From: Clostridia bacterium
GTDB lineage: Bacteria > Bacillota > Clostridia > Oscillospirales > Acutalibacteraceae
Reading direction: 5' to 3'
Length of the DNA stretch: 64,000 bases
Assembly (NCBI GenBank): GCA_017415515.1
Contig: JAFQGI010000027.1
Span: forward strand, 17,440 to 81,439
This document shows, one piece after another, positions 1 through 10,237 of the stretch. The translations under genes and the position numbers were made by a program. The notes under the pieces were generated by a model. It was not told the DNA's origin, did no database searches, and saw nothing but the letters and a program-made list of their open reading frames with translations. Each line of letters starts with the position of its first letter. The first letter of the stretch is position 1.

Positions 1-1
1 C

Positions 2-475
2 GTGGCGGGTTGGGCCATCCTGGTGTTTGGGCTGATCACCTACTACAAGCTCAAGGGCGGCGTGTGGCTGTATGCCAAGAGCTTTGCCGAGCCGGTGCCC
101 TTCCTGCTGCCGATGAACATCATCAGCGAGGCGGCCACGCCGGTGTCCATGAGTTTCCGTCACTACGGCAACATCCTGTCGGGCAGCATCATCTCCGCCC
201 TGCTGGCGGCGGCCTTTGCGGGACTGAGCAATCTGCTGTTGGGTTGGATCTCTCCCTTCATCGGCAATCTGGAGCTGCTGCGCATCGGCATCCCCGCGGT
301 GCTGAGCCTCTACTTCGACATCTTCAGCGGCGGTCTGCAGGCCTTCATCTTCGCCACCTTAACGATGATGTACGTGTCCGGCGGCTTCCCCCAGAGCGAA
401 TTTGAGGCGCGCAAGGCCAAGCGCGAAGCAAAGAAAAAAGCAAAACAAGAAGCAAAATTGGCAAAAGCGGCGTAA
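2..475 (+). CDS. atpB: ATP synthase Fo subunit a (5' end outside window)
   Basis: Subunit a forms the two ion half-channels of Fo beside the c-ring. The 157 visible codons are the C-terminal part; the frame is open to the window edge, so the real start lies upstream. The essential Arg of the a/c interface is in SFRHYGN (about codon 53 of the visible part), inside a conserved helix; hydrophobic helices follow. The last 25 or so residues are Lys/Ala-rich and very basic, an unusual cytoplasmic tail. It is the first visible gene of an operon with atpE 64 bp downstream. Identification rests on the Arg helix and on operon position. Confidence 0.95.
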   Translation: MAGWAILVFGLITYYKLKGGVWLYAKSFAEPVPFLLPMNIISEAATPVSMSFRHYGNILSGSIISALLAAAFAGLSNLLLGWISPFIGNLELLRIGIPAVLSLYFDIFSGGLQAFIFATLTMMYVSGGFPQSEFEARKAKREAKKKAKQEAKLAKAA

Positions 476-533
476 GGGACAAGCCCCCGCCGATAAAGCA
501 TAAACACAGAAAATTATAATTATCAGGAGGTAA

Positions 534-824
<291 letters not shown>

Positions 825-843
825 GTAAGACAGAGGTTCGATT

Positions 844-1365
844 ATGATTGAGACGTTACAAGTGCAAACGTTGGATGTCATTTCGGTCAATATTTGGCAG
901 ATCCTCATTTCTCTGGCAAACCTACTGCTGATCTTCCTCATTTTGAAGAAATTTCTGTGGAAGCCGGTACAAAAGGTGATGAAACAGCGGCAGGATATGG
1001 TGGATCAGCAGTTTGCCGACGCCGCCGAGGCGGAGGCAAAGGCAGAAGCCGATAAGGCGGAATGGGCAGCCAAGCTGGCCACCGCCGACGACGAGGCCAA
1101 GGCCCGCATCGCCGCCGCCGACGAGACCGCCCGCCACCACGGCGAGCGGGTGGTAGCCGAGGCCAAGGAGAAAGCACAGGGCATCCTCCGTCAGGCAGAG
1201 GCCGAGGCCGAACTGGAACGCCAGAAGGCCACCGCCTCCATCCGCGACGAGATCGCCGACGTGTCCGCCGAGCTGGCCGAGAAGATGCTGGAGCGTGAGA
1301 TCAACGCCGAGGATCACCGCGCCATGATCGCGTCCTTCCTGGACGAGGTGGGTGATGCCACATGA
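844..1365 (+). CDS. atpF: ATP synthase Fo subunit b
   Basis: Peripheral stalk subunit of 173 aa. A single N-terminal membrane helix (about residues 16-36, ILISLANLLLIFLIL) is followed by a long Ala/Glu/Lys-rich helix with heptad character (about 45-165), which dimerises and contacts delta and F1. The short polar N-terminus before the helix fits the family. It lies 19 bp after atpE, and its TGA overlaps the start of atpH by 4 bp, which implies translational coupling. Confidence 0.95.
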   Translation: MIETLQVQTLDVISVNIWQILISLANLLLIFLILKKFLWKPVQKVMKQRQDMVDQQFADAAEAEAKAEADKAEWAAKLATADDEAKARIAAADETARHHGERVVAEAKEKAQGILRQAEAEAELERQKATASIRDEIADVSAELAEKMLEREINAEDHRAMIASFLDEVGDAT

Positions 1366-1895
1366 CGACAGAGCTGAGCCGTGAATACGCCGAGGCGCTG
1401 TTCGCCTTGGCCGCCGAACGTGACCAAACGAAAGAGTATTTAGAGGCGCTGGATACCGCCGCCACCCTGCTGGCTGACAACCCCGACTATGTGGAACTGC
1501 TCAGCTGCCCCGCCATCCCCAAAGACGAGCGGGACGGTCTTTTGGAGCAGACCTTTGGGCAGATTCTGCCCGAGCAGGTGCTGGCGTTTATCCAGCTGCT
1601 GTGCGCCCACGGGCGCGTCCGCAGTCTTACTGACTGCATCGCGGAGTACCGCCTGCTGTACCAGACTGCCGTGGCCATGTCCACGGCAGAGGTGGTCAGC
1701 GCCGTACCCCTGACCGAATCCGAGAAAGCGAAGCTTGCCGACACCCTCTCCGCCCGCTTCGGGCGCACCGTCACCCTCACGTGTACGGTGGACGAGAGCC
1801 TGCTCGGCGGCATGGTCGTCCGTGTGGACGGCAAGGTGCTGGACGGCAGCCTGCGCAGCCGCCTGCACGCAGTGAAGGAAGTGATGAAGCAGTGA
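1362..1895 (+). CDS. atpH: ATP synthase F1 subunit delta
   Basis: Delta (OSCP homologue), 177 aa, links the peripheral stalk to the top of the alpha3beta3 head. The N-terminal helical domain begins [17 protein letters not shown], and the C-terminal part carries the typical [20 protein letters not shown] motif (about residues 148-168). The ATG overlaps the atpF stop, and the stop overlaps the GTG start of atpA. Length and position match Firmicutes atpH. Confidence 0.95.
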   Translation: MTTELSREYAEALFALAAERDQTKEYLEALDTAATLLADNPDYVELLSCPAIPKDERDGLLEQTFGQILPEQVLAFIQLLCAHGRVRSLTDCIAEYRLLYQTAVAMSTAEVVSAVPLTESEKAKLADTLSARFGRTVTLTCTVDESLLGGMVVRVDGKVLDGSLRSRLHAVKEVMKQ

Positions 1896-3385
1896 GCAAC
1901 AAACCCGCTGAAATCAGTCAGATCATTAAGGAACAGATCCGTCAATACCACAACCGCATCGAAATGACCGAGACCGGCTCGGTTATCCTGGTGGGTGACG
2001 GTATTGCCCGCGTCTACGGCCTGCGTGGCTGTATGGCCGGTGAGCTGCTGGAGTTTGACGACGGCAGTGTGGGTCTGGCCCAAAACCTGGAGGAGGAGAC
2101 GGTGTCTGTCGCCGTCTTGTCCGATCAAAACGATATCCACGAGGGATCCACCGTCAAGCGTACCGGTCGCGTGCTGAACGTGCCGGTGGGCGAGGGCATG
2201 CTGGGTCGCGTGGTCAACGCCTTGGGCGAGCCCATCGACGGCAAAGGCCCCATCGCCACCGTGGAGACCCGCCCCATCGAATCTCCTGCCCCCGGCATCA
2301 TCGAGCGCAAGAGCGTGTCGGTGCCGTTGCAGACCGGCATCAAGGCGATTGATAGCATGATCCCCATCGGTCGCGGTCAGCGTGAGCTGATCATCGGCGA
2401 CCGTCAGACCGGTAAATCCGTCATCGCCATCGACACCATCATCAACCAGAAGGGCAAGGACGTCATCTGCATCTACGTAGCCATCGGTCAGAAGAACACC
2501 TACGTGGTGCAGATCGCCAACGAGCTGCAGCAGGCCGGCGCCATGGAATATTCCATCATCGTGTCCGCCTCTGCCAGCGAGAGCGCTCCCCTGCAGTATA
2601 TCGCCCCCTATGCGGGCTGTGCCATGGCGGAATATTTCCGCCAGCAGGGCAAGGACGTGCTCATCGTCTACGACGACCTGTCCAAGCACGCGGTGGCCTA
2701 TCGTGCCCTCTCCCTGCTGATTCGCCGTCCCCCCGGACGTGAAGCCTATCCCGGCGACGTGTTCTACCTGCACTCCCGTCTGTTGGAGCGTGCGGTGTGC
2801 ATCGACCCCGCCTATGGCGGCGGCTCCATCACCGCCCTGCCCATCATCGAGACCCAGGCAGGCGACGTGTCCGCCTATATCCCCACCAACGTCATCTCCA
2901 TCACCGACGGCCAGATCTTCCTGGAGACCGAGCTGTTCCACAGCGGCATCATGCCCGCCATCAACCCCGGTATTTCGGTTAGCCGTGTGGGCGGCAGCGC
3001 CCAGCTGAAGGCGATGAAGAAGGTGTCGGGCGAACTGAAGCTGTTGTACGCCCAGTACCGCGAATTGCAGGCATTTGCCCAGTTCGGCAGCGATCTGGAC
3101 GCCGACACCAAGGCCCGTTTGGCGCTGGGCGAGCGCATCGTGGCCGTCCTAGGTCAGCACCGCAACAGCCCCGTCCGTGCCGGCTGTCAGGTGGTCATCA
3201 TCTACGCCGTCACCCACGGCTGGCTCAACGACGTCCCCGTGGCCGAGGTGAGCGCCTACGAGCAACGCCTGTATGAACTGTTGGAGCAGAAGTACAGCGA
3301 TCTGCTGACCCGCTTTGAGCAGGGCTATTACGACGACGAAGACGTGGTGCAGATGGAGAACGCTCTCAAAGAGATGGCGAGGTGA
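1892..3385 (+). CDS. atpA: ATP synthase F1 subunit alpha
   Basis: Non-catalytic nucleotide-binding subunit, 497 aa, the usual length. The GTG at 1892 overlaps the atpH TGA as GTGA; starting there removes a spurious upstream extension and gives the expected N-terminus ([15 protein letters not shown]). The P-loop GDRQTGKS is near residues 169-176 and the region after VSRVGGSAQ is as expected for alpha. The stop overlaps the GTG of atpG. The enzyme makes or hydrolyses ATP in the cytosol, coupled to ion flow through Fo. Confidence 0.97.
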   Translation: MSNKPAEISQIIKEQIRQYHNRIEMTETGSVILVGDGIARVYGLRGCMAGELLEFDDGSVGLAQNLEEETVSVAVLSDQNDIHEGSTVKRTGRVLNVPVGEGMLGRVVNALGEPIDGKGPIATVETRPIESPAPGIIERKSVSVPLQTGIKAIDSMIPIGRGQRELIIGDRQTGKSVIAIDTIINQKGKDVICIYVAIGQKNTYVVQIANELQQAGAMEYSIIVSASASESAPLQYIAPYAGCAMAEYFRQQGKDVLIVYDDLSKHAVAYRALSLLIRRPPGREAYPGDVFYLHSRLLERAVCIDPAYGGGSITALPIIETQAGDVSAYIPTNVISITDGQIFLETELFHSGIMPAINPGISVSRVGGSAQLKAMKKVSGELKLLYAQYRELQAFAQFGSDLDADTKARLALGERIVAVLGQHRNSPVRAGCQVVIIYAVTHGWLNDVPVAEVSAYEQRLYELLEQKYSDLLTRFEQGYYDDEDVVQMENALKEMAR

Positions 3386-4194
3386 GCGCTGTGGGAGCCG
3401 ATATTAAATCCTTGCGCACCCGCATCAAAAGCGTCTCCTCCACCCAGCAGTTGACCCGTGCCATGGGTCTGGTGGCCTCCTCCAAGATTCGCAAGGCCAC
3501 CGAGCGGATGCTCCACGGCCGCGACTATGCCGCCGCACTGGAGCAGGTGCTGTCGGCGCTGACCGCCAGCCCCACCTGTGCCCGCAGTCCCTATATGCAG
3601 GTGCGTGAGAGCGGCAAAACCCGCCTCATCGTCATCGCGGGCGACCGCGGTCTGGCAGGCGGCTACAACGCCAACATCTTCCGCACGGTGAAAGACTATC
3701 CCGATGCCGAGATCATCCCCATCGGCAAGCGTGCCTGCGACCGCTTCGGCGGCGAGGTGCGCTCCTGCGAAAAGTTTGACAGCCGTGCCGCCTACGACCT
3801 GGCGGTGACGCTGTGCAACGATTTTGCCGCCGGCGAATACGACCGGCTGGGCATCCTGTACACCCAATACGTGTCCATGATGAGCCAGCAGCCGGAGATC
3901 GTGTGGGTTTTGCCCCTCACCCGTGACGAAGGGGCCAAAACCAGCGCCACCCTGTTTGAGCCGGATGAAGAAACCATCCTGCGCACCGCTGTGCCGGAGT
4001 ACGTCACCGGCCGCATTGTGGCGGCGGTGCGGGAGAGCTTTGCCAGCGAGGTGGTGGCACGCCGCATGGCCATGGACTCCGCCGGCAAGAACGCCGCCGA
4101 GATGATCGCCGACCTGCAGCTGCAGTATAATCGCGCACGCCAGGGCAGCATCACCCAGGAGATCACCGAGATCGTGGCAGGCGCCAACGCGTAA
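3382..4194 (+). CDS. atpG: ATP synthase F1 subunit gamma
   Basis: Central rotor shaft, 270 aa. The N-terminal helix contains [18 protein letters not shown] and the C-terminal helix contains [22 protein letters not shown], which form the coiled-coil shaft; both motifs are diagnostic. GTG at 3382 overlaps the atpA stop; a second in-frame GTG at 3391 is possible. Unlike the rest of the operon, a 211-bp gap with two repeat elements separates this gene from atpD. Confidence 0.96.
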   Translation: MSAVGADIKSLRTRIKSVSSTQQLTRAMGLVASSKIRKATERMLHGRDYAAALEQVLSALTASPTCARSPYMQVRESGKTRLIVIAGDRGLAGGYNANIFRTVKDYPDAEIIPIGKRACDRFGGEVRSCEKFDSRAAYDLAVTLCNDFAAGEYDRLGILYTQYVSMMSQQPEIVWVLPLTRDEGAKTSATLFEPDEETILRTAVPEYVTGRIVAAVRESFASEVVARRMAMDSAGKNAAEMIADLQLQYNRARQGSITQEITEIVAGANA

Positions 4195-4223
4195 AACGTA
4201 CTTGCTTTCCCTGTGGTGAGATT

Positions 4224-4276
4224 GTAGGGACAGATGTCCTCATCTGTCCGCGGACAGGTCGGAGACCTGTCCCTAC
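4224..4276. repeat. Family C repeat inside the atp operon
   Basis: An imperfect palindrome that opens GTAGGGACAGAT and closes ACCTGTCCCTAC, with an inner CTGTCCGCGGACAG palindrome. It belongs to the GTAGGG...CCCTAC family seen again at 38282, 53820-54184 and 54848. It lies between atpG and atpD and would fold in the operon mRNA. Confidence 0.8.
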
Positions 4277-4300
4277 GATAAAACCTGTGCATTATCATAG

Positions 4301-6069
<1,769 letters not shown>

Positions 6070-6078
6070 AAAGTAGTA

Positions 6079-6113
6079 AAGGCTGTGCAAGCAACGCTTG
6101 CACAGCCTTTTTT
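6079..6113 (+). terminator. Terminator of the atp operon
   Basis: Perfect stem AAGGCTGTGCAAGC / GCTTGCACAGCCTT with a 3-nt loop, followed by TTTTT, 10 bp after the atpC stop. Confidence 0.95.
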
Positions 6114-6164
6114 GCGTGTTTGGTTGCATTTTCTATCTCTTCGTGCTATACTAAAGCCAGCAAA

Positions 6165-6637
6165 GGCCCCCTTGCCTAAAGGGGGCTGGCATTTGCGAAG
6201 CAAATGACTGGGGGATTCTATACCAATGAATCGAAAACACAACATAGAACTTACCACTAAAGCTAAGCAACTGCGAAAAAATATGACCGATGAAGAACGA
6301 CATTTGTGGTACCATTTTCTGCGTTCCTATCCCATTCGATTTTTGCGTCAAAAAGTCATCGACAACTATATTGTAGATTTCTACTGCCACCAAGCAAGAC
6401 TGGTTATCGAATTAGACGGCTCACAACACTACGAAAACGAAGGCTTGCAAAAGGATGCGATCCGCACCGAGAAAATCGAAAGCAGAAATTTGACAGTCAT
6501 TCGCATTCCAAATAACGCCATCCACCAAAATTTTCAAAGCGTATGTGAATATATTGACTTGTGCATACAAAAAACTTTGTATGAGAAGAATCCCCCAGTC
6601 AGCCTGGCGGCTGACAGCCCCCTTTAGGCAAGGGGGC
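6165..6637 (+). mobile_element. Family A cassette carrying a DUF559 gene
   Basis: A 473-bp unit with terminal inverted repeats. Each end reads, inward, an outer hairpin (GGCCCCCTTGCC / TAAAGGGGGCTG), an inner stem, and ACTGGGGGATTCT. The outer and inner boxes are identical at both ends, but the inner stem differs: GCATTTGC/GCAAATG on the left and TCAGCC/GGCTGA on the right. The ends enclose one AT-richer gene. Cargo-free versions of family A occur at 10007, 12878, 17294, 29843, 32811 and 37559. No target-site duplication was obvious. Confidence 0.8.
6226..6627 (+). CDS. DUF559 endonuclease-fold protein in a repeat cassette
   Basis: 133 aa, DUF559 family, a small PD-(D/E)XK-like fold related to Vsr mismatch endonucleases. 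Visible motifs: AKQLRKNMTDEERHLWYHFLR (N-terminal helix with Glu), FLRQKVIDNYIVDFYC (Asp) and LVIELDGSQHY (Glu/Asp/His), so the active site looks complete. Base composition is clearly more AT-rich than the flanking genes. The last residues, PPVSLAADSPL, and the TAG stop are encoded by the right-hand repeat. Two further members are at 48291 and 50607. The biochemical role is unknown; a link to movement or upkeep of the surrounding repeats is my inference. Confidence 0.85.
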   Translation: MNRKHNIELTTKAKQLRKNMTDEERHLWYHFLRSYPIRFLRQKVIDNYIVDFYCHQARLVIELDGSQHYENEGLQKDAIRTEKIESRNLTVIRIPNNAIHQNFQSVCEYIDLCIQKTLYEKNPPVSLAADSPL

Positions 6638-6682
6638 CACCTTCTACTCTAACTTTGCAAATTATCCAAAGGAGGTCATACT

Positions 6683-8359
6683 ATGACAAAATCCAAAGCA
6701 TTTCCTCACATTCTCGGCGGCGGCGTTGCCCTGCTGCTGTTGGCGGTCATCTGCTATCTCACCTGCCCCGCCATCCACATCCAAAACCCCGGTCTGTGGC
6801 TGCTGGTTGCTCTGGGCATCTTTGTGTATCTGGTGGTGAGCCGGCTGTGCGGCGGTCATCACTCCTCCGCCAGCATCATCACCAAAAACGGCCACAGAAT
6901 TTCCCTCTCTCTGGGCATCAACGGCAAGCTGTTTCTCATCCCCTTGGGGGTGGCGGCGCTCACCGGCATCCTGGCCATCGCCAGCGGCGAGATGTTCCAC
7001 GCCAAAGCCTACGCCAACGTGCTGGTCATCCAAGAATCGGATTTTGCCACCGATCTGTCCGAATCGGTGAAGACCGACACCATCGCCCTGATGGACACCG
7101 CCTCCGCCCGTATGCTGGGCGACCGCGAGATCGGCTCGCTGACCCACGTAGTGAGCCAATATGACGTAGCGAACGACTATACGCAGATCGACTATCAGGG
7201 CAAGCCCATGAAGGTGGCACCGCTGGAATACGCCGACTTTTTCAAATGGATCAACAACCGCGACACCGGCGCCACCGGCTACGTCACGGTCAACCCCGTG
7301 GATATGGAGGCCTCTTTCCAAAAATGCGAGGGCATGAAATACATCCCCTCCGCCTATTTCGGGCAGGACGCCAAGCGGCACATGTGGAGCCAATTCCCCA
7401 CCCTGATGCTGGAAAATCTCCACTTTGAAATTGACGAAAGCGGCAAGCCCTACTACGTGGCCTCGGTCATCAAAAAGTCCATTTTCCTCTTCGGCGGCAA
7501 AACGGTCAGCGGTTGCGTGGTGATGGATCCCGTCACCGGCAAGTGCACCCACTACGATCTGAAGGACGTTCCCCGTTGGGTGGACGTGGTGTTTGACGGC
7601 AACCTCATCTGCGACCAGTACAACTGGCACGGCCTGTACCAAAACGGCTGGTTCAACACCCTGTTTGCCAAAAAGGGCTGTAAGCAGGTGACCACCTATT
7701 CCACCGTGGATGAGGACGGCGAGGAGGAGGAGATCTCCGACTTTGGCTATGTGGCCAAGGACGGCGACATCTGGATCTACACCGGCATCACCTCGGTCAA
7801 CGGCGACTCCTCCAACATCGGCTTCCTGCTCTCCAATGAGCGCACCGGCGAAAGCCGTTTCTATCCCATTGCGGGCGCGGATGAAAAATCCGCCATGCAC
7901 GCCGCCGAAGGCGAGGTGCAGGAGAAGCGCTACCAAGCTTCCTTCCCCTCCCTCATCAACGTGGGGGGCGAGCCCACCTATATTATGGTGCTCAAGGACT
8001 CCGGCGGCTTGGTGAAGCAATACGCCGCCGTCAACGTGGAGCAGTATAATCTGGTGGCCACCGCCAACACGCTGGATGACTGCTTGGAGGCCTATCGAGC
8101 CCTGCTGAACGACGAGGCAGACCCCGCCCCCCAGCCGGAGGTTGAGACCACCACCCACACCTTCTCCATCGCCGCCATCAAGGAGATCGTGGCGGATGGC
8201 AACACCTATCTCTATCTCTTTGACGACAAGGGGAACGCCTATTACGCCAAAGCCGCCGATCACATCGATATGCTGCTGTTGGCGGTGGGGGACCCCGTCA
8301 CCCTCACCTGCAACGGACAAGAGATCGTCACTTGCCTCATCGGACCCCCCGCCCAATAA
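6683..8359 (+). CDS. Unknown membrane-anchored protein, 558 aa
   Basis: I do not recognise the family. Three hydrophobic segments near residues 7-27, 35-55 and 72-95 precede a large soluble region of about 450 aa, probably extracytoplasmic. The C-terminal 75 residues (THTFSIAAIKEIVADGNTYLYLF...) look like a small beta-barrel module. There are no obvious catalytic motifs. ATG at 6683 follows AAGGAGG at 6670-6676. It stands alone between a DUF559 cassette and a terminator, so it is probably monocistronic. Confidence 0.75.
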   Translation: MTKSKAFPHILGGGVALLLLAVICYLTCPAIHIQNPGLWLLVALGIFVYLVVSRLCGGHHSSASIITKNGHRISLSLGINGKLFLIPLGVAALTGILAIASGEMFHAKAYANVLVIQESDFATDLSESVKTDTIALMDTASARMLGDREIGSLTHVVSQYDVANDYTQIDYQGKPMKVAPLEYADFFKWINNRDTGATGYVTVNPVDMEASFQKCEGMKYIPSAYFGQDAKRHMWSQFPTLMLENLHFEIDESGKPYYVASVIKKSIFLFGGKTVSGCVVMDPVTGKCTHYDLKDVPRWVDVVFDGNLICDQYNWHGLYQNGWFNTLFAKKGCKQVTTYSTVDEDGEEEEISDFGYVAKDGDIWIYTGITSVNGDSSNIGFLLSNERTGESRFYPIAGADEKSAMHAAEGEVQEKRYQASFPSLINVGGEPTYIMVLKDSGGLVKQYAAVNVEQYNLVATANTLDDCLEAYRALLNDEADPAPQPEVETTTHTFSIAAIKEIVADGNTYLYLFDDKGNAYYAKAADHIDMLLLAVGDPVTLTCNGQEIVTCLIGPPAQ

Positions 8360-8364
8360 AGCCA

Positions 8365-8400
8365 AAAGACCGCTGTGCAGAGGCACAGCGGTCTTTCTTT
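8365..8400. terminator. Bidirectional terminator
   Basis: Stem AAAGACCGCTGTGC / GCACAGCGGTCTTT with U-runs on both sides, between two convergent genes (6683-8359 and 8399-9676). Confidence 0.93.
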
Positions 8401-9676
8401 ATTTCTTAAACCAGTCGTCGGCGGTGTCCCAGAACAGCTCGTTGTCCTCCAAGATAGCCACATAGCCGGCAGACAGGTCGGCAGGCACCATCAGATAGCC
8501 CACCGTTTCGTAGGCGGTGACGCCGCCGGCGTCACCGGTGACCCAGTGCCCCAATTCGCACAAAAGATAATCGGTCTGACCCACCTGCAAATGCCCCAAC
8601 AGCGTTCCGCTGAACAGGAATCCCAGCTCCTTTTCCTTGTGGCGCAGCTTTTTGAGGATGTCATAGGCGGTGGTCTGCTCCTCCTTTTCAGTGGCGGGAA
8701 CCAGCGCCGAGCGCCAATCGCCCAAAACGCGGCAGACAGCGCCGTCGATCTCCTCCTGCACCGACAAGGTGCGGTCGTAAAGGCTGCCCGCCGCATTGCG
8801 CACCGTGATGTGCAGGCTTTCACCATCGGCGGAGAAGCGCAGACGGCTCACGGCGGTGATGCCCTCCGCCACGTAGATGCGGCACAGGGGCTTTGTGCCA
8901 AACAAGGAGTGGACATAGATGCCTTTGCCGTCGGAGACCGCAAAGCGGTCTCCCCACAGGTCGGTGGGGCCCTCCGATACCACCGATTTGCGTCCCGTAT
9001 AGGGCTCATACAATCGGGTGCCGTCGGGGTCGGTGACCCGCACCAGCCCCTCCCCCACCAGTTCCACCGTGGGGGTGACGGCGGCGGTCTTTTTGCTCAC
9101 CACCGCCTTGCCCTTGGCGTTATAGAGGGTATAACTCGCCTCATGATAGCCGTTGTCGTCGTTGTGTTCGGGGGACAGGGCAAAATAGCGGCTCTGCTCC
9201 TGCCGTATCTCGTCCAAATAAGCCAGCACCGCCGCATAGGTACCGGCAGGGGCGGTGCAGCTGCGCTTTCCCTCGACGGGGTGTTCGGTCACCACCAAAT
9301 TGTTCTCGTATAGGGTGAAAACCTCGGTCTGTTCGGTGGCTCCCACCGAAAAGACCATGCGGATCCATTGCAGGTCGGGGGCGGATAAGGTGCTCAGACA
9401 CAAGGTGTCGGTGGCCACCTTTTCATACAACCCCTGCGCCCAGCCGCCGTAAAGGTTATTCAGCCGCCCCAGCGTAGAATAAGCGTCCGAGCGATAGGTC
9501 ACGTCAGCCCGCAGGTGGCGATGAGAGGGGTCGGTGTAAAACGGGACGTAATACTCCGCAGGTGCCTCGGGGGCAGGCGGCTTGGCCACCTTAGCGGGGG
9601 TGTGGGTGGGGAGAGGCAGGCGGCATCCCCCCAAGAGCAGACACAACGCCAGCAGCAATCCTATGCACTTTTTCAC
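8399..9676 (-). CDS. Unknown lipoprotein, 425 aa
   Basis: Signal peptide MKKCIGLLLALCLLLGGC with a lipobox LGGC (lipidated Cys18), then a Pro/Ala-rich linker (to about residue 43) and a roughly 380-aa beta-rich domain with no motif I can name. It is expected to be anchored to the outer face of the membrane. SD AAAGGAG precedes the ATG. It converges with the upstream gene onto the shared terminator at 8365-8400, and its promoter region faces that of the SRP RNA. Confidence 0.75.
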   Translation of the reverse strand: MKKCIGLLLALCLLLGGCRLPLPTHTPAKVAKPPAPEAPAEYYVPFYTDPSHRHLRADVTYRSDAYSTLGRLNNLYGGWAQGLYEKVATDTLCLSTLSAPDLQWIRMVFSVGATEQTEVFTLYENNLVVTEHPVEGKRSCTAPAGTYAAVLAYLDEIRQEQSRYFALSPEHNDDNGYHEASYTLYNAKGKAVVSKKTAAVTPTVELVGEGLVRVTDPDGTRLYEPYTGRKSVVSEGPTDLWGDRFAVSDGKGIYVHSLFGTKPLCRIYVAEGITAVSRLRFSADGESLHITVRNAAGSLYDRTLSVQEEIDGAVCRVLGDWRSALVPATEKEEQTTAYDILKKLRHKEKELGFLFSGTLLGHLQVGQTDYLLCELGHWVTGDAGGVTAYETVGYLMVPADLSAGYVAILEDNELFWDTADDWFKK

Positions 9677-9789
9677 GGTATCCGCTCCTTTCTTTCCGTT
9701 CTTATCTCAAAAACAGTATACACCTTTGCGCGGATTTTGACAAGACGGAGAAAGAAAGGGATAAATTTCCCCATCTGCCAAAAAAGCAG

Positions 9790-9818
9790 TTGATTTCTGT
9801 TTTTCTTTATAGTATACT
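9790..9818 (+). promoter_or_regulatory. Promoter of the SRP RNA
   Basis: TTGATT, 17-bp spacer, TATACT. It predicts a start near 9825, just before the 5' arm of the SRP RNA. Confidence 0.85.
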
Positions 9819-9824
9819 ATATGA

Positions 9825-9985
9825 AGATACGTGAAGCCGTACCCTTTGGGGCATACGGGCAGGCGGGTCCTGTGCGACGGTGCGCCGTGAACCATGTCAG
9901 GCGGGGAACCGAGCAGCATTAAGCGGTCGATGTCCGTGTGCCGCAGTCAACCCTCCTGTCCGTATGCCCGAGAGAGTACGGTTTT
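9825..9985 (+). ncRNA. ffs: Signal recognition particle RNA
   Basis: RNA scaffold of the SRP (with Ffh) for co-translational membrane targeting. The conserved domain IV is visible: GTCAGG-CGG-GGAA-CCG-AGCAGC at 9896-9916, a GGAA tetraloop on a CGG/CCG stem with the symmetric and asymmetric internal loops. A long closing helix pairs GGGCATACGG-GCAGG (9849-9863) with CCTGTCCGTATGCCC (9954-9968), and CCGTAC pairs with GTACGG at the base, followed by TTTTT. SRP RNA directly upstream of dnaX is the Bacillus arrangement. Ends are estimated. Confidence 0.95.
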
Positions 9986-10006
9986 TCTTTTGTCGTTACC
10001 CTGTTA

Positions 10007-10205
10007 GCCTCCCCCCATGAGGGAGGTGGCATTTGCGGAGCAAATGACGGAGGGAGTTATATTTGCACAAACAGGTTGTTGGGGCAACACTCCCCCAGTC
10101 ACGGCTATCGCCGTGCCAGCTCGCTCGCCGCGAAGCGGCCCCCTTTTGTCACCTGCGGTGACATTTTCCCCGCTTAACGGGGAAATCCCCCTCAAGAGGG
10201 GGCCT
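10007..10205. repeat. Family A repeat, composite right end
   Basis: The left end has the outer hairpin, an inner stem ATTTGC/GCAAAT and GGAGGGAGT. A right end (ACTCCCCCAGTCA, stem CACGGC/GCCGTG) follows 33 bp later. The right side then continues with a second nested set of stems (CGCTTAACGGGG, CCCCCTC/GAGGGGG), as if one element had inserted into another. No cargo gene. It lies between the SRP RNA and dnaX. Confidence 0.8.
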
Positions 10206-10237
10206 AATCGTGCTTTCTTACGAAAGGAGATACGCTT

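Noticed and set aside
1487-2941. Long minus-strand open frame (484 aa) across atpH and atpA
   Set aside because: It is antisense to conserved ATP synthase genes, rich in His/Gly/Gln, with no SD or homology. High GC makes such shadows common; the same holds for 6662-8386 (minus), 13992-15593 (plus) and 60217-61659 (plus).
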